From assembly GCA_009668945.1 (NCBI GenBank), contig SBEH01000007.1:1-64000 (forward strand): a DNA stretch of 64,000 nt, in the 5' to 3' direction. Shown in pieces: positions 28,165 through 38,159 of the stretch. Below the pieces are notes generated by a model. It worked only from the letters and a program-made list of their open reading frames with translations, had not been told where the DNA came from and ran no database searches. Position 1 is the first letter of the stretch. Every line of letters begins with the position of its first letter. Origin of the DNA: Actinomycetota bacterium (GTDB lineage Bacteria; Actinomycetota; Coriobacteriia; Anaerosomatales; Anaerosomataceae). The position numbers and the translations under genes are program-made.

Positions 28165-30135
28165 ATGTTGGTCCCAATGGCACGGATGGAGCTGATCGGC
28201 CCGAAGAACATCTTCTTCGATGTTCTGAGCCTGCTTCACGAGGCGGGCACGCTGCATATCGAGGATCTCGCGAAGAAGATCAGCGCCGGCGAGTTGCCGC
28301 TCGATCAGATGGAAGTGGTCGAGAACCAGCTCGCCGAGCAGGAGCGCATGGAGGAGCTGCTGATCCGCCTGCGCTCGATAATCAAGGCCCTCCACCTGCC
28401 CTCGGAGTCCATAGATGAGGTGGACCGGCAGAAGCGCTACCTAGAGCTGTGGCAGCTCGACAGCAAGGCGCTCGCTGCCGAGGTCACGAGCGTCATCGAC
28501 CAGGTCGAGGACCGCACATCGAGTCTCGCGCAAGCGCAGTTCTCGATGGAGGCCGAGATGGGACTCCTCGGCCGCTACGAGCCGATCCTCCAGAAGATCC
28601 AGCCGTTGGCGAAACAGATCGTCACCACGGGCGCGTACGACTCCGTCGCGCTTCTCGTCGAGCGCCGGTACAAGGGCGCGCTTGAGGGCCTGAAGAAGGA
28701 GCTCGACGGCATCACCAGCAACCAGTGTGAGATCGTATCCACGGACGTGGATGAAGACACCACCGCGGTCATCATGGTCTTCGGCAAGAAGTACTCCGAG
28801 GCTGTGCACAAGTTCCTGGCGATGGAGAACGTCAACCAGGTCCGCTTGCCTTCGGAGTTTCAGGACATGCCCTTCGACGTCGCCTACGACCAGCTGCGCC
28901 AGCGTCGTGCGGACCTCCCCACGCAGCTCGAGAAGGTCAAGACCGAACTCGAGGACATGTCGCGGGTCTGGTACACGAAGCTCACAACCATCCGCGACGT
29001 CCTGGTGGACAAGATCGATGAGACCTCCGCCATCCCGAAGTTCGGGCAGACCGAGTACGCGTTCGTGATCACCGGCTGGCTGCCTGTAGACGGCGTCAAG
29101 GACTTCCGGAAGATGATCTCCGACAAGTTCGGTGCGGACGTCATCGTGAATCAGCTCGAGATCGACGAGCACGACTATGCTGAGACGCCGGTTGCCCTGC
29201 AGAACCGCAAGTGGGTTGAGCCGTCGTCGTGGGTGATGAGCTACCTCATGGGCGGCAAGCCCATGTACGGCACGATCGACCCGTCGATGATCTGGGCCAT
29301 CAGCTACCCGCTGATCTTCGGCATGATCGTCGGCGACATCGGCTACGGCGCCGTGATGCTCGCGATCATCCTGTACATGCGGTTCAAGAACAAGGACAAG
29401 CCGTTCGTGCAGATCGCGACCGGTCTCCTCGGTCCAGCCGCCACGTCCGCGATCCTGTTCGGCGTGTTCTACGGCGAGTTCTTCGGCGCGATTCCGTGGG
29501 AGCAGAACTGGATCAAGCCCATCAATCTCCTCGGCTGGACGATCACCGCGTACAACCGCGAGCACGACGTCATCCCGCTGATGATGATGGCGCTCGGGCT
29601 AGGCGTGATACAGCTCCTGTTCGGCCTGATACTCGGCATGATCAACGCCATCAGGACCAAGCACCTGAAGCACGCGTACATCAAGGGCGGCCTCGCGGGC
29701 TTCATGGCGGGTGCGATTCTGATCATCATCTCGATGGCTCTGCTCGGGCCGGGCATCAAGCCGATCGTCCAGGCGGTAGGCGCTCTCGTGATGGGCGTCG
29801 GATTCGTCGCGGCGATGCGGTGGGGCGGGATCATGGGCTTCGTCGAGACGCTCGAGATCCTGTCGGGTACCGCGAGCTACCTGCGTATCATGGCGGTCGG
29901 TCTGTCGGATGCAATATTCGCGACCGCCATCAACAAGATGGCCGAAGGCATGCCGGCCGTAGTCGGAATCCTCGCAGCGCTGTTCTTCCACTCGCTGCAC
30001 CTCGTCCTGGCGGTGTTCACGCCTACCATCCATGCACTACGTCTCAACTTGCTGGAGTTCGGCGGCAAGTACTACGAGGCGAGCAATGCAGAGTACAAGC
30101 CGTTCCACAAAACCGGAGGTGAAAAGAGCGCATGA
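28165..30135 (+). CDS. atpI: V/A-type ATPase subunit I (a-subunit homologue)
   Basis: Membrane stator that forms the ion half-channels next to the K ring. The N-terminal half (about 1-340) is cytosolic and coiled; seven or eight hydrophobic helices follow from about residue 370 (ISYPLIFGMIVGDIGYGA is typical). The EILSGTASYLRIMAVGLS helix near 560 carries the essential Arg of the ion path. The ATG at 28165 is preferred over a GTG at 28159 because GGAGGAGG ends 6 nt before it. 656 aa. Confidence 0.94.
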   Translation: MLVPMARMELIGPKNIFFDVLSLLHEAGTLHIEDLAKKISAGELPLDQMEVVENQLAEQERMEELLIRLRSIIKALHLPSESIDEVDRQKRYLELWQLDSKALAAEVTSVIDQVEDRTSSLAQAQFSMEAEMGLLGRYEPILQKIQPLAKQIVTTGAYDSVALLVERRYKGALEGLKKELDGITSNQCEIVSTDVDEDTTAVIMVFGKKYSEAVHKFLAMENVNQVRLPSEFQDMPFDVAYDQLRQRRADLPTQLEKVKTELEDMSRVWYTKLTTIRDVLVDKIDETSAIPKFGQTEYAFVITGWLPVDGVKDFRKMISDKFGADVIVNQLEIDEHDYAETPVALQNRKWVEPSSWVMSYLMGGKPMYGTIDPSMIWAISYPLIFGMIVGDIGYGAVMLAIILYMRFKNKDKPFVQIATGLLGPAATSAILFGVFYGEFFGAIPWEQNWIKPINLLGWTITAYNREHDVIPLMMMALGLGVIQLLFGLILGMINAIRTKHLKHAYIKGGLAGFMAGAILIIISMALLGPGIKPIVQAVGALVMGVGFVAAMRWGGIMGFVETLEILSGTASYLRIMAVGLSDAIFATAINKMAEGMPAVVGILAALFFHSLHLVLAVFTPTIHALRLNLLEFGGKYYEASNAEYKPFHKTGGEKSA

Positions 30136-30464
30136 TCAAGAACAAGCTCGCAAAGGTGGTGTTCGGGAGTACATTCCTGACCGCCATGGTCGTCCCGGCA
30201 ATCGCGCTTGCCCAGGAGGGCGAGGCAGCCGCTGAGGTAGCCGTCGATCCGGCTGTCGGCGTTGCCAAGTACGCTGCGGCAGGCGCGGCCATTTGCGTTG
30301 CGGCCCTGAGCGCCGCCTATGCGCAGTCCAGGATCGGTGCCGCAGGCGCCGGTACGCTCGCCGAGCGTCCTGAGGCCGGCACGACCCTCATCGTTCTCAT
30401 GGCCCTTCCTGAGGTTATCGTCCTGCTCGGCTTCGTCATCGCGTTCATGATCGGCACCGCCTGA
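30132..30464 (+). CDS. atpK: V/A-type ATPase subunit K (rotor ring proteolipid)
   Basis: Forms the membrane ion-translocating ring. A cleavable-looking signal helix (residues 1-27, ending AIALA) precedes a two-helix hairpin (about 45-75 and 85-108). The ion-binding Glu94 is in ALPEVIVLLG. Gln65 is in helix 1. The P-E-[ST]-x-x-x-Y pattern of many sodium rings is absent, so proton use is favoured but not proven. 110 aa. The ATG overlaps the subunit I stop. Confidence 0.92.
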   Translation: MIKNKLAKVVFGSTFLTAMVVPAIALAQEGEAAAEVAVDPAVGVAKYAAAGAAICVAALSAAYAQSRIGAAGAGTLAERPEAGTTLIVLMALPEVIVLLGFVIAFMIGTA

Positions 30465-30509
30465 CGCTTCGTGCGCGTCGACGGAACCGATTCATGGAAG
30501 GACTGACGC

Positions 30510-31088
30510 ATGGCGATCGAAGACATCTTCAAAGCGCTTGAGGAGCAGGCCGACTCGGAGGTCAACCAGATTCTGCACGTTGCCACCGTGCAGGCCGACT
30601 CGGTTGAGCATGAGGCCCGGGACGAGGCCGAGCGCATCACGGCTGCGCGGATCGACGCTGCGGACCACGCGGTCCGTACGAAGGCGACGAAGGCCGTCAA
30701 CGCGGCTCGTCTTCAGGTCAGGCGCGACCTGGCCGCGGTTCGTGACAGCGCGGTCGATGCGGTCTTCGGGGAGGCCGCCAAGCGTCTCGCGGCGATGCGC
30801 GGCACCGCTGAGTACGAGCGCGTGTTCGCGGCACTCGCGAAGGAGGCGTTGGCGGAAGTGGATGCCGAATGCGAGATCCAGGTCGCTTCGGCTGATGCCG
30901 CCCTCGCCAAGAAGGTCGCGGGCGGGATCGGGGTCAACGCGACCGTCTCGCCGACACTCGACTCCATCGGTGGACTCGTGGTTTCCACGCATGACGGGCG
31001 GGTCGTCTTCCGGAACACGTTCGAGAGCCGGCTGATGAAGGCCAGGAGCCTTGCCGGCGCGAAGATCGCCGAGGTCCTCACTTCATGA
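30510..31088 (+). CDS. atpE: V/A-type ATPase subunit E
   Basis: Peripheral stalk subunit that pairs with G/H and holds the A3B3 head. The N-terminal half is a long helix (EEQADSEVNQILHVATVQAD) and the C-terminal half a mixed fold ending SIGGLVVSTHDGRVVFRNTFESRL, the typical subunit E end. 192 aa. The stop overlaps the start of subunit C (ATGA). Confidence 0.92.
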   Translation: MAIEDIFKALEEQADSEVNQILHVATVQADSVEHEARDEAERITAARIDAADHAVRTKATKAVNAARLQVRRDLAAVRDSAVDAVFGEAAKRLAAMRGTAEYERVFAALAKEALAEVDAECEIQVASADAALAKKVAGGIGVNATVSPTLDSIGGLVVSTHDGRVVFRNTFESRLMKARSLAGAKIAEVLTS

Positions 31089-32185
31089 GCCCAGCACGCC
31101 CAGCAGTCAAGGTCGTGAAGTACCGCCCGGCCGGGCGGGACTACGGCTACCAGAACGCTCGCATTCGCGGGATGCGTTCGCGTCTGCTGCGGCAGTCGTT
31201 CTTCGACGAGCTCTTGGCTGCGAAGGACATCGGCGCGATGATCCAGAAGATGATCGAGACGGAGTACGGTCCGCAGCTTGAGGACCGGATTCTTCACGGT
31301 CGCACGGCAACCCAGGTGGACGAAGCGCTGAAGGACAATATGCAGAGCACGTTCCGGAAGGTCCTCAGCCACTGCAACAACGAGGCGACGACCCTGGTGA
31401 CAACACTGCTCGGCAGGTGGGATCTGTTCAACGTCAAGACCATCGTACGTGCCAAGCACATGAAGCTCGAGGCCGAGGAGCTGCTGGACAGCCTCATCGC
31501 GGTGGGGCAGTTGTCGCAGATCGACAATGAGGAGTTGGCCAGGCAAGGCGACATCCGCGGCCTGGTGGACACGCTTTCCACGTGGGGTCTGCCATTCGCG
31601 GTGCCGCTGCGCGCGGTGCTGCCCGAGTACGAGGAGTCCGACGACCTCTCGCTTCTTGAGCTTGCTCTCGACCGCTACTACTACGAGTGGGCGGCGAAGC
31701 GGCTGAAGGGCTGGCGGGAGAATCACAGGATCGCCCGGAGATTCCTCGCAGCGCAGGTCGACACCATGAACCTGCTCACCAGCATCAGGCTGCTCAACGC
31801 CGATCTCGCACCGGAAGAGGCGGCACGGTTCTTCCTTCCGGGCGGGGATGTCGTCGATGAGGCGTTGTTCCTGGAACTCTCGGTGATGTCGGACGTCGAC
31901 GAGGTCTTCAGGAGAGTGAAGAAGACACAGTACGGGAAGCCGCTGGACGAGGCCGCGCTTCTGTACATGGAGAAGGGCTCGGTCTCGGTGTTCGAACGCG
32001 CACTGGAGGACTTCCTCTTCCGCCAGGCGTTTGGGACGGGCAAGGGCGATCCGTTGGGTATCGGTCTCACGATCAGCTACCTGTGGGCCAAGGCAAACGA
32101 GGTCACCAACCTCCGCATCGTCGTCAAGGGCGTCTCCGTCGGCATGCCCGAGGAGCGGATGAGGGAGGAGCTCATCGTTGTATAG
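31085..32185 (+). CDS. atpC: V/A-type ATPase subunit C (d-subunit homologue)
   Basis: Socket that connects the central rotor to the K ring. All-helical V-ATPase C/AC39 family: DYGYQNARIRGMRSRLL at the N-terminus and TISYLWAKANEVTNLRIVVKGV near the C-terminus are characteristic. 366 aa. It overlaps its upstream (4 nt) and downstream (8 nt) neighbours. Confidence 0.93.
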   Translation: MSPARPAVKVVKYRPAGRDYGYQNARIRGMRSRLLRQSFFDELLAAKDIGAMIQKMIETEYGPQLEDRILHGRTATQVDEALKDNMQSTFRKVLSHCNNEATTLVTTLLGRWDLFNVKTIVRAKHMKLEAEELLDSLIAVGQLSQIDNEELARQGDIRGLVDTLSTWGLPFAVPLRAVLPEYEESDDLSLLELALDRYYYEWAAKRLKGWRENHRIARRFLAAQVDTMNLLTSIRLLNADLAPEEAARFFLPGGDVVDEALFLELSVMSDVDEVFRRVKKTQYGKPLDEAALLYMEKGSVSVFERALEDFLFRQAFGTGKGDPLGIGLTISYLWAKANEVTNLRIVVKGVSVGMPEERMREELIVV

Positions 32186-32510
32186 GCTCATCGTCCTCAC
32201 CGATCCCGATACGGCCGACGGTTTCGGTCTTGCGGGGGTGACCGTGCGGATCGCAGAGTCGCCGGAAGACGCGCGGCGCAAGCTGTCGGCGCTTATCGAC
32301 GATGACGAGAGTGGCATCGTCGCCGTGAACGAGGCCTTCATGGCCGATATCGACGAGCGCACGCAGCAGAAGATCAACCAGTCGTACCGGCCGATCGTCA
32401 TTTCGCTGCCGATACGGGAGAAGCTGGCAACTGAAGAGGACCATCGGGCGTATCTGTCGCGCCTGATCAGACGGGCCATTGGATTCGACATTACGCTGAG
32501 GCGAGGCTGA
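32178..32510 (+). CDS. atpF: V/A-type ATPase subunit F
   Basis: Small rotor-shaft regulatory subunit with a Rossmann-like fold. [24 protein letters not shown] begins the protein and RPIVISLP lies in the core. 110 aa. The TTG start at 32178 lies inside the end of subunit C, with GGGAGGAG 7 nt upstream; the stop overlaps the A-subunit ATG (TGATG). Confidence 0.92.
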   Translation: MYRLIVLTDPDTADGFGLAGVTVRIAESPEDARRKLSALIDDDESGIVAVNEAFMADIDERTQQKINQSYRPIVISLPIREKLATEEDHRAYLSRLIRRAIGFDITLRRG

Positions 32511-34264
32511 TGATTGTCGGAACACTTTCAAAGATCACCGGTCCTGTCGTCGTCGCTGACGGCATGACTGGGACCAAGATGTACGACGTCGTCCGGGTCG
32601 GCAACGCCGGCCTCATGGGCGAGGTCATCAGGCTCGAAGGCGAGCTCGCCACGATCCAGGTCTACGAGGACACCTCGGGCCTGCTGATCGGCGAGCCGGT
32701 CGAGTCGACCGAAGGCGCGCTGATGCTGGAGCTCGGGCCTGGGCTGCTCTCGTCGATCTATGACGGCATCCAGCGCCCGCTGCCCGTCATCGCGGATGAC
32801 ACGGGCAGCGACTTCATCGCGCGCGGTACGGTCGCGAGCGCTCTGGACCGCACGAAGACGTGGGAGTTCACGCCCGTTGCCGAAGTCGGGCAGCAGGTCA
32901 CCGGTGGCGATGTGCTAGGGACCACGCCCGAAGGAGCGACCGTGCTCCACCGCGTGATGGTTCCGCCGAAGATGTCCGGCAAGATCGCGAAGATCGTGGC
33001 GGCAGGCTCCTACACCGTCGACGATGTGATCGCGGTTCTTGATGACGGCGCCGAGATCAAGATGAGCCAGTGGTGGCCGGTGCGTTACGGGCGGCCTTAC
33101 AAGCGCAAACTCGATCCGACGACCCCGTTCATGACGGGCATGCGCATCCTGGACACCTTCTTCCCGGTAGCGCTCGGCGGCAACGCGATCATCCCGGGCG
33201 GATTCGGCACCGGAAAGACGGTCACACAGCAGTCGCTCGCCAAGTGGGCCGACGTCGACATCATCGTCTATGTCGGCTGCGGCGAACGCGGCAATGAGAT
33301 GACGGAAGTGCTTGCCGAGTTCCCCGAACTCGACGATCCGCGCACGGGCCACAAACTCATGGACCGTACCGTGCTCGTTGCGAACACATCGAACATGCCT
33401 GTTGCCGCCCGTGAGGCCTCGATCTACACGGGCGTTACGCTGGCGGAGTACTACCGCGACATGGGCTACAACGTCGCGATGATGGCCGACTCCACCTCCC
33501 GCTGGGGCGAGGCGCTCCGCGAGGTCTCCGGTCGTCTTGAAGAGATGCCCGGCGAGGAAGGCTATCCGGCCTATCTCGCCACCCGACTTGCGAGCTTCTA
33601 CGAGCGCTCCGGACGTGTCGAGGCACTCGGCGACGGAGAGCGGGTCGGTTCAGTCACGATGGTCGGCGCGGTTTCACCTCCGGGCGGCGACATGTCCGAA
33701 CCGATGACCCAGAACTCCCTGCGCGTAACCGGTGCCTTCTGGGCTCTGGACACCTCATTGGCACACCGCCGGCACTTCCCGGCCATCTCATGGACCAAGT
33801 CGTACACGCTGTACCTCGGGCAGGTCCAGGACTGGTTCGAAAGCAAGGTCTCGGACGATTGGCGCGCCGTCCGCGAGCGCGCGATGTTCATCCTCCAGAA
33901 AGAGACCGAATTGCAGGAGATCGTGCAGCTGGTCGGCCCGGACGCCCTTCCCGAGACCGAGAAGATCATCCTCGAGGTCGCCCGCATGATTCGCGAGGAC
34001 TTCCTGCAGCAGTTCGCGTTCGACGCGGTCGATGCGTACTGTCCGCCGGAGAAGGCCTACTGGATCTTGAAGACGATCCTCGCGTTTCACGACGCGGCCA
34101 CCCAGGCCATGTCGAGGGGCGTCTCGCTCAGGCAGGTGCTTCAGCTGCCATCGCGCGATGAGATCTCGACGCTGAAGACGACGCCACACGACAAGGCGCT
34201 CGAGCGCATGCCCGAGCTGGTCCAGCAGATCAGCGAACAGATCGCCGGAATCGAGGTGCTGTAG
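32510..34264 (+). CDS. atpA: V/A-type ATPase catalytic subunit A
   Basis: Catalytic nucleotide-binding subunit of the A3B3 head. Walker [18 protein letters not shown] begins near residue 230; the non-homologous region typical of A subunits (about 115-185) precedes it. [20 protein letters not shown] and [19 protein letters not shown] are strong family motifs. 584 aa, standard. It abuts subunit B directly. Confidence 0.98.
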   Translation: MIVGTLSKITGPVVVADGMTGTKMYDVVRVGNAGLMGEVIRLEGELATIQVYEDTSGLLIGEPVESTEGALMLELGPGLLSSIYDGIQRPLPVIADDTGSDFIARGTVASALDRTKTWEFTPVAEVGQQVTGGDVLGTTPEGATVLHRVMVPPKMSGKIAKIVAAGSYTVDDVIAVLDDGAEIKMSQWWPVRYGRPYKRKLDPTTPFMTGMRILDTFFPVALGGNAIIPGGFGTGKTVTQQSLAKWADVDIIVYVGCGERGNEMTEVLAEFPELDDPRTGHKLMDRTVLVANTSNMPVAAREASIYTGVTLAEYYRDMGYNVAMMADSTSRWGEALREVSGRLEEMPGEEGYPAYLATRLASFYERSGRVEALGDGERVGSVTMVGAVSPPGGDMSEPMTQNSLRVTGAFWALDTSLAHRRHFPAISWTKSYTLYLGQVQDWFESKVSDDWRAVRERAMFILQKETELQEIVQLVGPDALPETEKIILEVARMIREDFLQQFAFDAVDAYCPPEKAYWILKTILAFHDAATQAMSRGVSLRQVLQLPSRDEISTLKTTPHDKALERMPELVQQISEQIAGIEVL

Positions 34265-35692
34265 ATGACCGCGGAGGCAACACTCGACCGTTCGCTGCTG
34301 TCCAAGGAGTACCGGACACTCACCTACGTCACCGGTCCTCTGATCTTCGTGGAGAACGTCCACGGCGTCGCATACAACGAGATGGTGGCCGTGCTCATGC
34401 CCGACGGGAGTGAGCGCAGCGGCCAGGTACTCGAGGTGTCCGGCACCACCGCGGTCATCCAGGTGTTCGAGGGGACGCAGGGCATAGACGTCGACGCGAC
34501 GAGGGTGAGGTTCCTCGAGGAGGTTGCGAAGATCGACGTCGCACCCGAGCTTCTGGGCCGCATCTTGAACGGCACCGGCAAGCCGATCGACGGCGGTGCT
34601 CCGATCATCCCGGAGAAGCGTCTGGATATCACCGGTTCGCCGATCAACCCGTATCGGCGCGCACAGCCGGCCGACTTCATCGAGACGGGCATCTCCGCGA
34701 TCGACGGTCTGAACACGCTCGTTCGCGGCCAGAAGCTCCCGATCTTCTCCGGCTCGGGTCTGCCGGCCAACGAGCTTGCGGCGCAGATCATCCGCCAGGC
34801 GCGGGTCAAGTCGGGCGAGGAGTTCGCCATCGTCTTCGGTGCCATGGGCATCACGCACCGCGAGGCCGCGTACTTCATGTCGCAGTTCGAGACCACCGGC
34901 GCGCTCGAGCGAGTCGTGTTCTTCCTGAACCTCGCAGACGACCCAACGGTAGAGCGGCTGCTCACCCCGAAGTGCGCCCTCACTGTCGCCGAGTACCTCG
35001 CATTTGAGAAGGACCTGCAGGTACTCGTCATCCTCTCCGACATGACGAACTACTGTGAGGCGCTTCGCGAGGTCTCGACCGCGCGTGAAGAGGTGCCGGG
35101 TCGCCGAGGCTACCCCGGCTATATGTACACGGACCTCTCGACCATCTACGAGCGCGCCGGTCGCATCAAGGGCCAGAAGGGCTCGGTAACGCAGCTCCCC
35201 ATCCTGACGATGCCGGACGACGACATCACGCACCCGATTCCGGACCTGACAGGCTACATCACCGAGGGTCAGATCGTGCTCTCACGGCACCTCCACCGCC
35301 GCGGCGTGTTTCCGCCGATCGACGTGCTGCCCTGTCTGTCACGCCTGATGAATCTCGGCATCGGTGAGGAGAAGACCCGCGACGACCACCGCGCGGTGGC
35401 CAACCAGCTCTATGCGGCGTACGCGCAGGGTCGCGACCTCCGCCGCCTGGTCGCCATCGTCGGCGAGGAAGCGCTCTCGGACACCGACCGGCGGTACCTG
35501 CACTTTGCCGACGAGTTCGAGCGTCAAATCGTCGGTCAGGGCGATGTCGGCCGGTCGATCGAGGACACCCTCGGCATCGGCTGGGAGCTGATGAGCGAGC
35601 TGCCGATGGGCGAGCTCAAGCGCGTACGCGACTTCATCGACAAGTACCATCCCTCATCCGCGTCAGGCGGCGGAGAGATGGGCGATCTGTAG
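34265..35692 (+). CDS. atpB: V/A-type ATPase subunit B
   Basis: Non-catalytic nucleotide-binding partner of subunit A. It lacks the Walker A lysine loop, as expected ([18 protein letters not shown] instead), and keeps [17 protein letters not shown] and [24 protein letters not shown]. 475 aa. It starts at the base after the A stop. Confidence 0.98.
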   Translation: MTAEATLDRSLLSKEYRTLTYVTGPLIFVENVHGVAYNEMVAVLMPDGSERSGQVLEVSGTTAVIQVFEGTQGIDVDATRVRFLEEVAKIDVAPELLGRILNGTGKPIDGGAPIIPEKRLDITGSPINPYRRAQPADFIETGISAIDGLNTLVRGQKLPIFSGSGLPANELAAQIIRQARVKSGEEFAIVFGAMGITHREAAYFMSQFETTGALERVVFFLNLADDPTVERLLTPKCALTVAEYLAFEKDLQVLVILSDMTNYCEALREVSTAREEVPGRRGYPGYMYTDLSTIYERAGRIKGQKGSVTQLPILTMPDDDITHPIPDLTGYITEGQIVLSRHLHRRGVFPPIDVLPCLSRLMNLGIGEEKTRDDHRAVANQLYAAYAQGRDLRRLVAIVGEEALSDTDRRYLHFADEFERQIVGQGDVGRSIEDTLGIGWELMSELPMGELKRVRDFIDKYHPSSASGGGEMGDL

Positions 35693-35723
35693 CGTTGCCG
35701 CGTCGGACGCGGGGAGGTGAGAC

Positions 35724-36371
35724 GTGGAGGAAGTACGGCCGACCAGATCCGAGCTGCTAGAGCGCAAGCAGCAGATCACGCTCGCCGAGCAGGGCATGGA
35801 TCTGCTCAAGCAGAAGCGTGACGCGCTGCTGATCGAGTTCATGTCCGTTATGGACGAGACGCTGCGTCTCTCGAGCGACCTCCAGCGCACGACGAACGAG
35901 GCGCAGTACAGTCTGGCGATCGCTAAGGCGGTCGACGGTGTCGTGTCGGTGCGTTCGGCGGCATTCGCCACGCGCGGCGAGATCACCATCGACATGACCG
36001 GCACCAAGATCATGGGCATCTCGGTTCCGGTCGTGACCAAGGGCGAGAGCCCGTTGCGAACGTCGTTCACGCGCGGCTACGCCATCACCGGCGTCTCGTC
36101 CCGGATCGACGAGACCGCAGACAAGTTCGAGCGCATCCTCGACGTCATCATCGAGTACGCCGACATCGAGACGCGCCTCAAGCGGCTAGGCGAGGAGATC
36201 CAGAAGACGAACCGCCGCGTGAACGCGCTCGAGCAGATCACCGTACCGTCACTGAGGGAACAGGTCGCCTACATCCGGCAGGCGCTCGACGAGCGAGCCC
36301 GGGAGGACCTGTTCCGACTGAAGAAGGTCAAGAAGAAGATCGAGCAGAAGAAGTCCGCGCACGGTTCCTAG
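35724..36371 (+). CDS. atpD: V/A-type ATPase subunit D (rotor shaft)
   Basis: Central shaft that turns inside A3B3. The N-terminal PTRSELLERKQQITLAEQGMDLLKQKRDALL helix is split here by family-typical residues, and the C-terminal RRVNALEQITVPSLREQVAYI closes the coiled coil. 215 aa with a GTG start behind GGGGAGGTGAG. It is the last gene of the nine-gene ATPase operon; a bidirectional terminator follows. Confidence 0.94.
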   Translation: MEEVRPTRSELLERKQQITLAEQGMDLLKQKRDALLIEFMSVMDETLRLSSDLQRTTNEAQYSLAIAKAVDGVVSVRSAAFATRGEITIDMTGTKIMGISVPVVTKGESPLRTSFTRGYAITGVSSRIDETADKFERILDVIIEYADIETRLKRLGEEIQKTNRRVNALEQITVPSLREQVAYIRQALDERAREDLFRLKKVKKKIEQKKSAHGS

Positions 36372-36467
36372 CGACTGCGCGACCGAAGACTGTGAGGCGG
36401 TGCTGTCTACCGGGGGGTACCTGGCGCCGCCTCACCGCATGTCCTAGCTCTCGGATCTCACGACGAA

Positions 36468-36499
36468 CTGAAACGGCCGCCTTCAGGCGGCCGTTTCAG
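36468..36499. terminator. Bidirectional terminator between atpD and the - strand gene
   Basis: CTGAAACGGCCGCC (36468-36481), loop TTCA, GGCGGCCGTTTCAG (36486-36499): a perfect 14-bp stem. The AAAC/GTTT outer part gives short A/T runs on both sides, so it can serve the ATPase operon on the + strand and the facing gene on the - strand. The other parts of 36372-36517 show no feature. Confidence 0.85.
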
Positions 36500-36517
36500 C
36501 GGCGGGAGGGGCCCGTG

Positions 36518-36859
36518 CTATTCGTGCGCGCGGATGATGTCTCCGACGCGTTCGAGCGTAGCCACCGTGTCATGCGGGTTGTCGCGCAGCTCCCGGGCGA
36601 TCGAGATGATTTCGAGAACGTCGTCGCCGGAGATCTTGCTGAACTTCAGGTCCTCCCAGTCGGCACGCTTCTCATACGCCCAGAGCTCGCCGATCATCCA
36701 GCCGAGGTCGGCCAGATCGCGCTGGGTGAACATCCCCCAGCTCGACTTGTTGCCCTGCCGGATGCGGTCGATCGCGCGCTCGACGGCCTTGGCCCTGCGG
36801 AGCTGGAATGCCCGCATGCCGATATCCTCGTCGGTGATGTCGGGCCTGTTGCTGTTCAT
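36518..36859 (-). CDS. Hypothetical protein, 113 aa
   Basis: Not recognised. A soluble, charged protein (MNSNRPDITDEDIGMRAFQLRRAK at the start, with many acidic and basic residues), probably all alpha-helical, without Cys clusters, signal peptide or membrane segment. The middle part (GMFTQRDLADLGWMIGELWAYE) is the most hydrophobic. GGAGGT stands 8 nt before the ATG. It faces the ATPase operon across a shared terminator and is divergent from the nitroreductase gene. Single-gene unit. Confidence 0.7.
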   Translation of the reverse strand: MNSNRPDITDEDIGMRAFQLRRAKAVERAIDRIRQGNKSSWGMFTQRDLADLGWMIGELWAYEKRADWEDLKFSKISGDDVLEIISIARELRDNPHDTVATLERVGDIIRAHE

Positions 36860-36942
36860 ACGTCACCCACCTCCTGACGCAATGTTCGCCGCCGGGGAAT
36901 GCAACTCCTGCCTCATTCGTCGCCGCACGCCGAGGACTCGGA

Positions 36943-36948
36943 TAGAAT
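36943..36948 (+). promoter_or_regulatory. -10 element before the nitroreductase-udg-tsa operon
   Basis: TAGAAT, 41 nt before the ATG of the first gene, in the 129-nt divergent gap. A -35 is not obvious. A start site near 36955 would give a leader of about 34 nt with the SD GAGAGAGGA. Confidence 0.4.
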
Positions 36949-36988
36949 GGGCGCGGGCCGAGTGGCGAGGCTACCGAGAGAGGAACCG

Positions 36989-37504
36989 ATGGAGTTCAGC
37001 GAGGTCATCGACAGACGGCGAAGCGTGCGTCACCTGAACGCGAAGCTCGCCGTGAGCGACGAGGACGTACAAGCACTCCTGGAGGCCGCAGTGGCCGCGC
37101 CGACGGCAGGCAACATCCAGCCGTGGCGGTTCTTCGTGGTGCGCTCGGCTGACGCGCGGGAGCGGCTGGCGGCTGCGCTTCACCAGCGCTGGGCCGCGGC
37201 GGCGCCGCTCGTCATCGTGGTTGCGGTGGACCCGCGGCCGTGCGCAGCGCGGTACGGCGACCGGGGCGAGTACTTGTATTCGATCCAGGACACGGCCGCG
37301 GCCGCGGAGAACATCCTGCTGGCCGCGGTGGACAGGGGTCTCGCGTCCTGTTGGATCGGCGCCTTCGACGAGGGCCTCGTCTCCGAGGCGATCGGAGCGG
37401 TGCAGCCCATCACGCCGATCGCCGTGCTCCCCATCGGTTACTCGGCCGAGTCCGCCGGCAGGCCGGCCCGGCGGCCGCTCGAAGAAGTGACGACCTGGCT
37501 GTAG
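36989..37504 (+). CDS. Nitroreductase family protein
   Basis: FMN-dependent NAD(P)H oxidoreductase family; substrate unknown. MEFSEVIDRRRSVRHLN at the N-terminus, AAVAAPTAGNIQPWRFFVV near residue 38 and LLAAVDRGLASCWIGAFDE are typical FMN-binding and dimer motifs. 171 aa, short for the family (about 170-220). The ATG at 36989 follows GAGAGAGGA. First gene of an operon with udg and the t6A genes, with 10-nt spacing. Confidence 0.88.
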   Translation: MEFSEVIDRRRSVRHLNAKLAVSDEDVQALLEAAVAAPTAGNIQPWRFFVVRSADARERLAAALHQRWAAAAPLVIVVAVDPRPCAARYGDRGEYLYSIQDTAAAAENILLAAVDRGLASCWIGAFDEGLVSEAIGAVQPITPIAVLPIGYSAESAGRPARRPLEEVTTWL

Positions 37505-37514
37505 GAGGCTCGGC

Positions 37515-38150
37515 GTGTCCGAAGGGTCTCCACACGACCTCCTGACCGGTGGCTCCGCCGACTTGCAGTCGCTTCGCGCCGTGCTTGGCGACTGCCACCG
37601 CTGTCCTCTCGGCGACACACGGACGACGGTCGTCTTCGGTGTGGGGGATCCCGGTGCCCGGCTGATGTTCATCGGCGAGGCGCCAGGCCGCAATGAGGAC
37701 CTCCAGGGCGAGCCATTCGTGGGGGCGGCAGGCAAGCTGCTCGACGAGCTTCTGGCAAGCATCGGCCTCGATCGCAGCGAGGTGTACATCGCCAACGTGC
37801 TCAAGTGCCGTCCGCCGGGCAACCGCGATCCGTTGCCGGATGAGATCGATACGTGCACGCCGTTTCTGAACGAGCAGGTCCGGCTGATCGCGCCGGATGT
37901 GATCGCCACTCTCGGCAACTTCGCTACGCGTCACGTGCTCCGGACCGAGCGTCCCATCTCGGCCCTCCGCGGGAGGCTCTTTCACGTCGACGGGCGGCGG
38001 ATCGTGCCGATCTTCCATCCCGCAGCGGCACTGTACGATCAAAACAAGCGTGCGGTGCTGGCCGATGACTTCAGGCGTCTCAGGGCCGTGCTGGACGCGG
38101 CGGCCGATGATCCGGAAGACGTCGCCACCGGTCAGCCGAGTCTGTTCTAG
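37515..38150 (+). CDS. udg: Family 4 uracil-DNA glycosylase (Fe-S type)
   Basis: Removes uracil from DNA as the first step of base excision repair. Motif 1 GEAPGRNEDLQGEPFVG and motif 2 HPAAALY are family 4. Cys27, Cys30, Cys98 and Cys114 have the spacing of the [4Fe-4S] ligands of the Thermotoga enzyme (14, 17, 85, 101, each shifted by 13). 211 aa. GTG start; it lies 9 nt before tsaE. Confidence 0.93.
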   Translation: MSEGSPHDLLTGGSADLQSLRAVLGDCHRCPLGDTRTTVVFGVGDPGARLMFIGEAPGRNEDLQGEPFVGAAGKLLDELLASIGLDRSEVYIANVLKCRPPGNRDPLPDEIDTCTPFLNEQVRLIAPDVIATLGNFATRHVLRTERPISALRGRLFHVDGRRIVPIFHPAAALYDQNKRAVLADDFRRLRAVLDAAADDPEDVATGQPSLF

Positions 38151-38159
38151 GGAGCCGGG

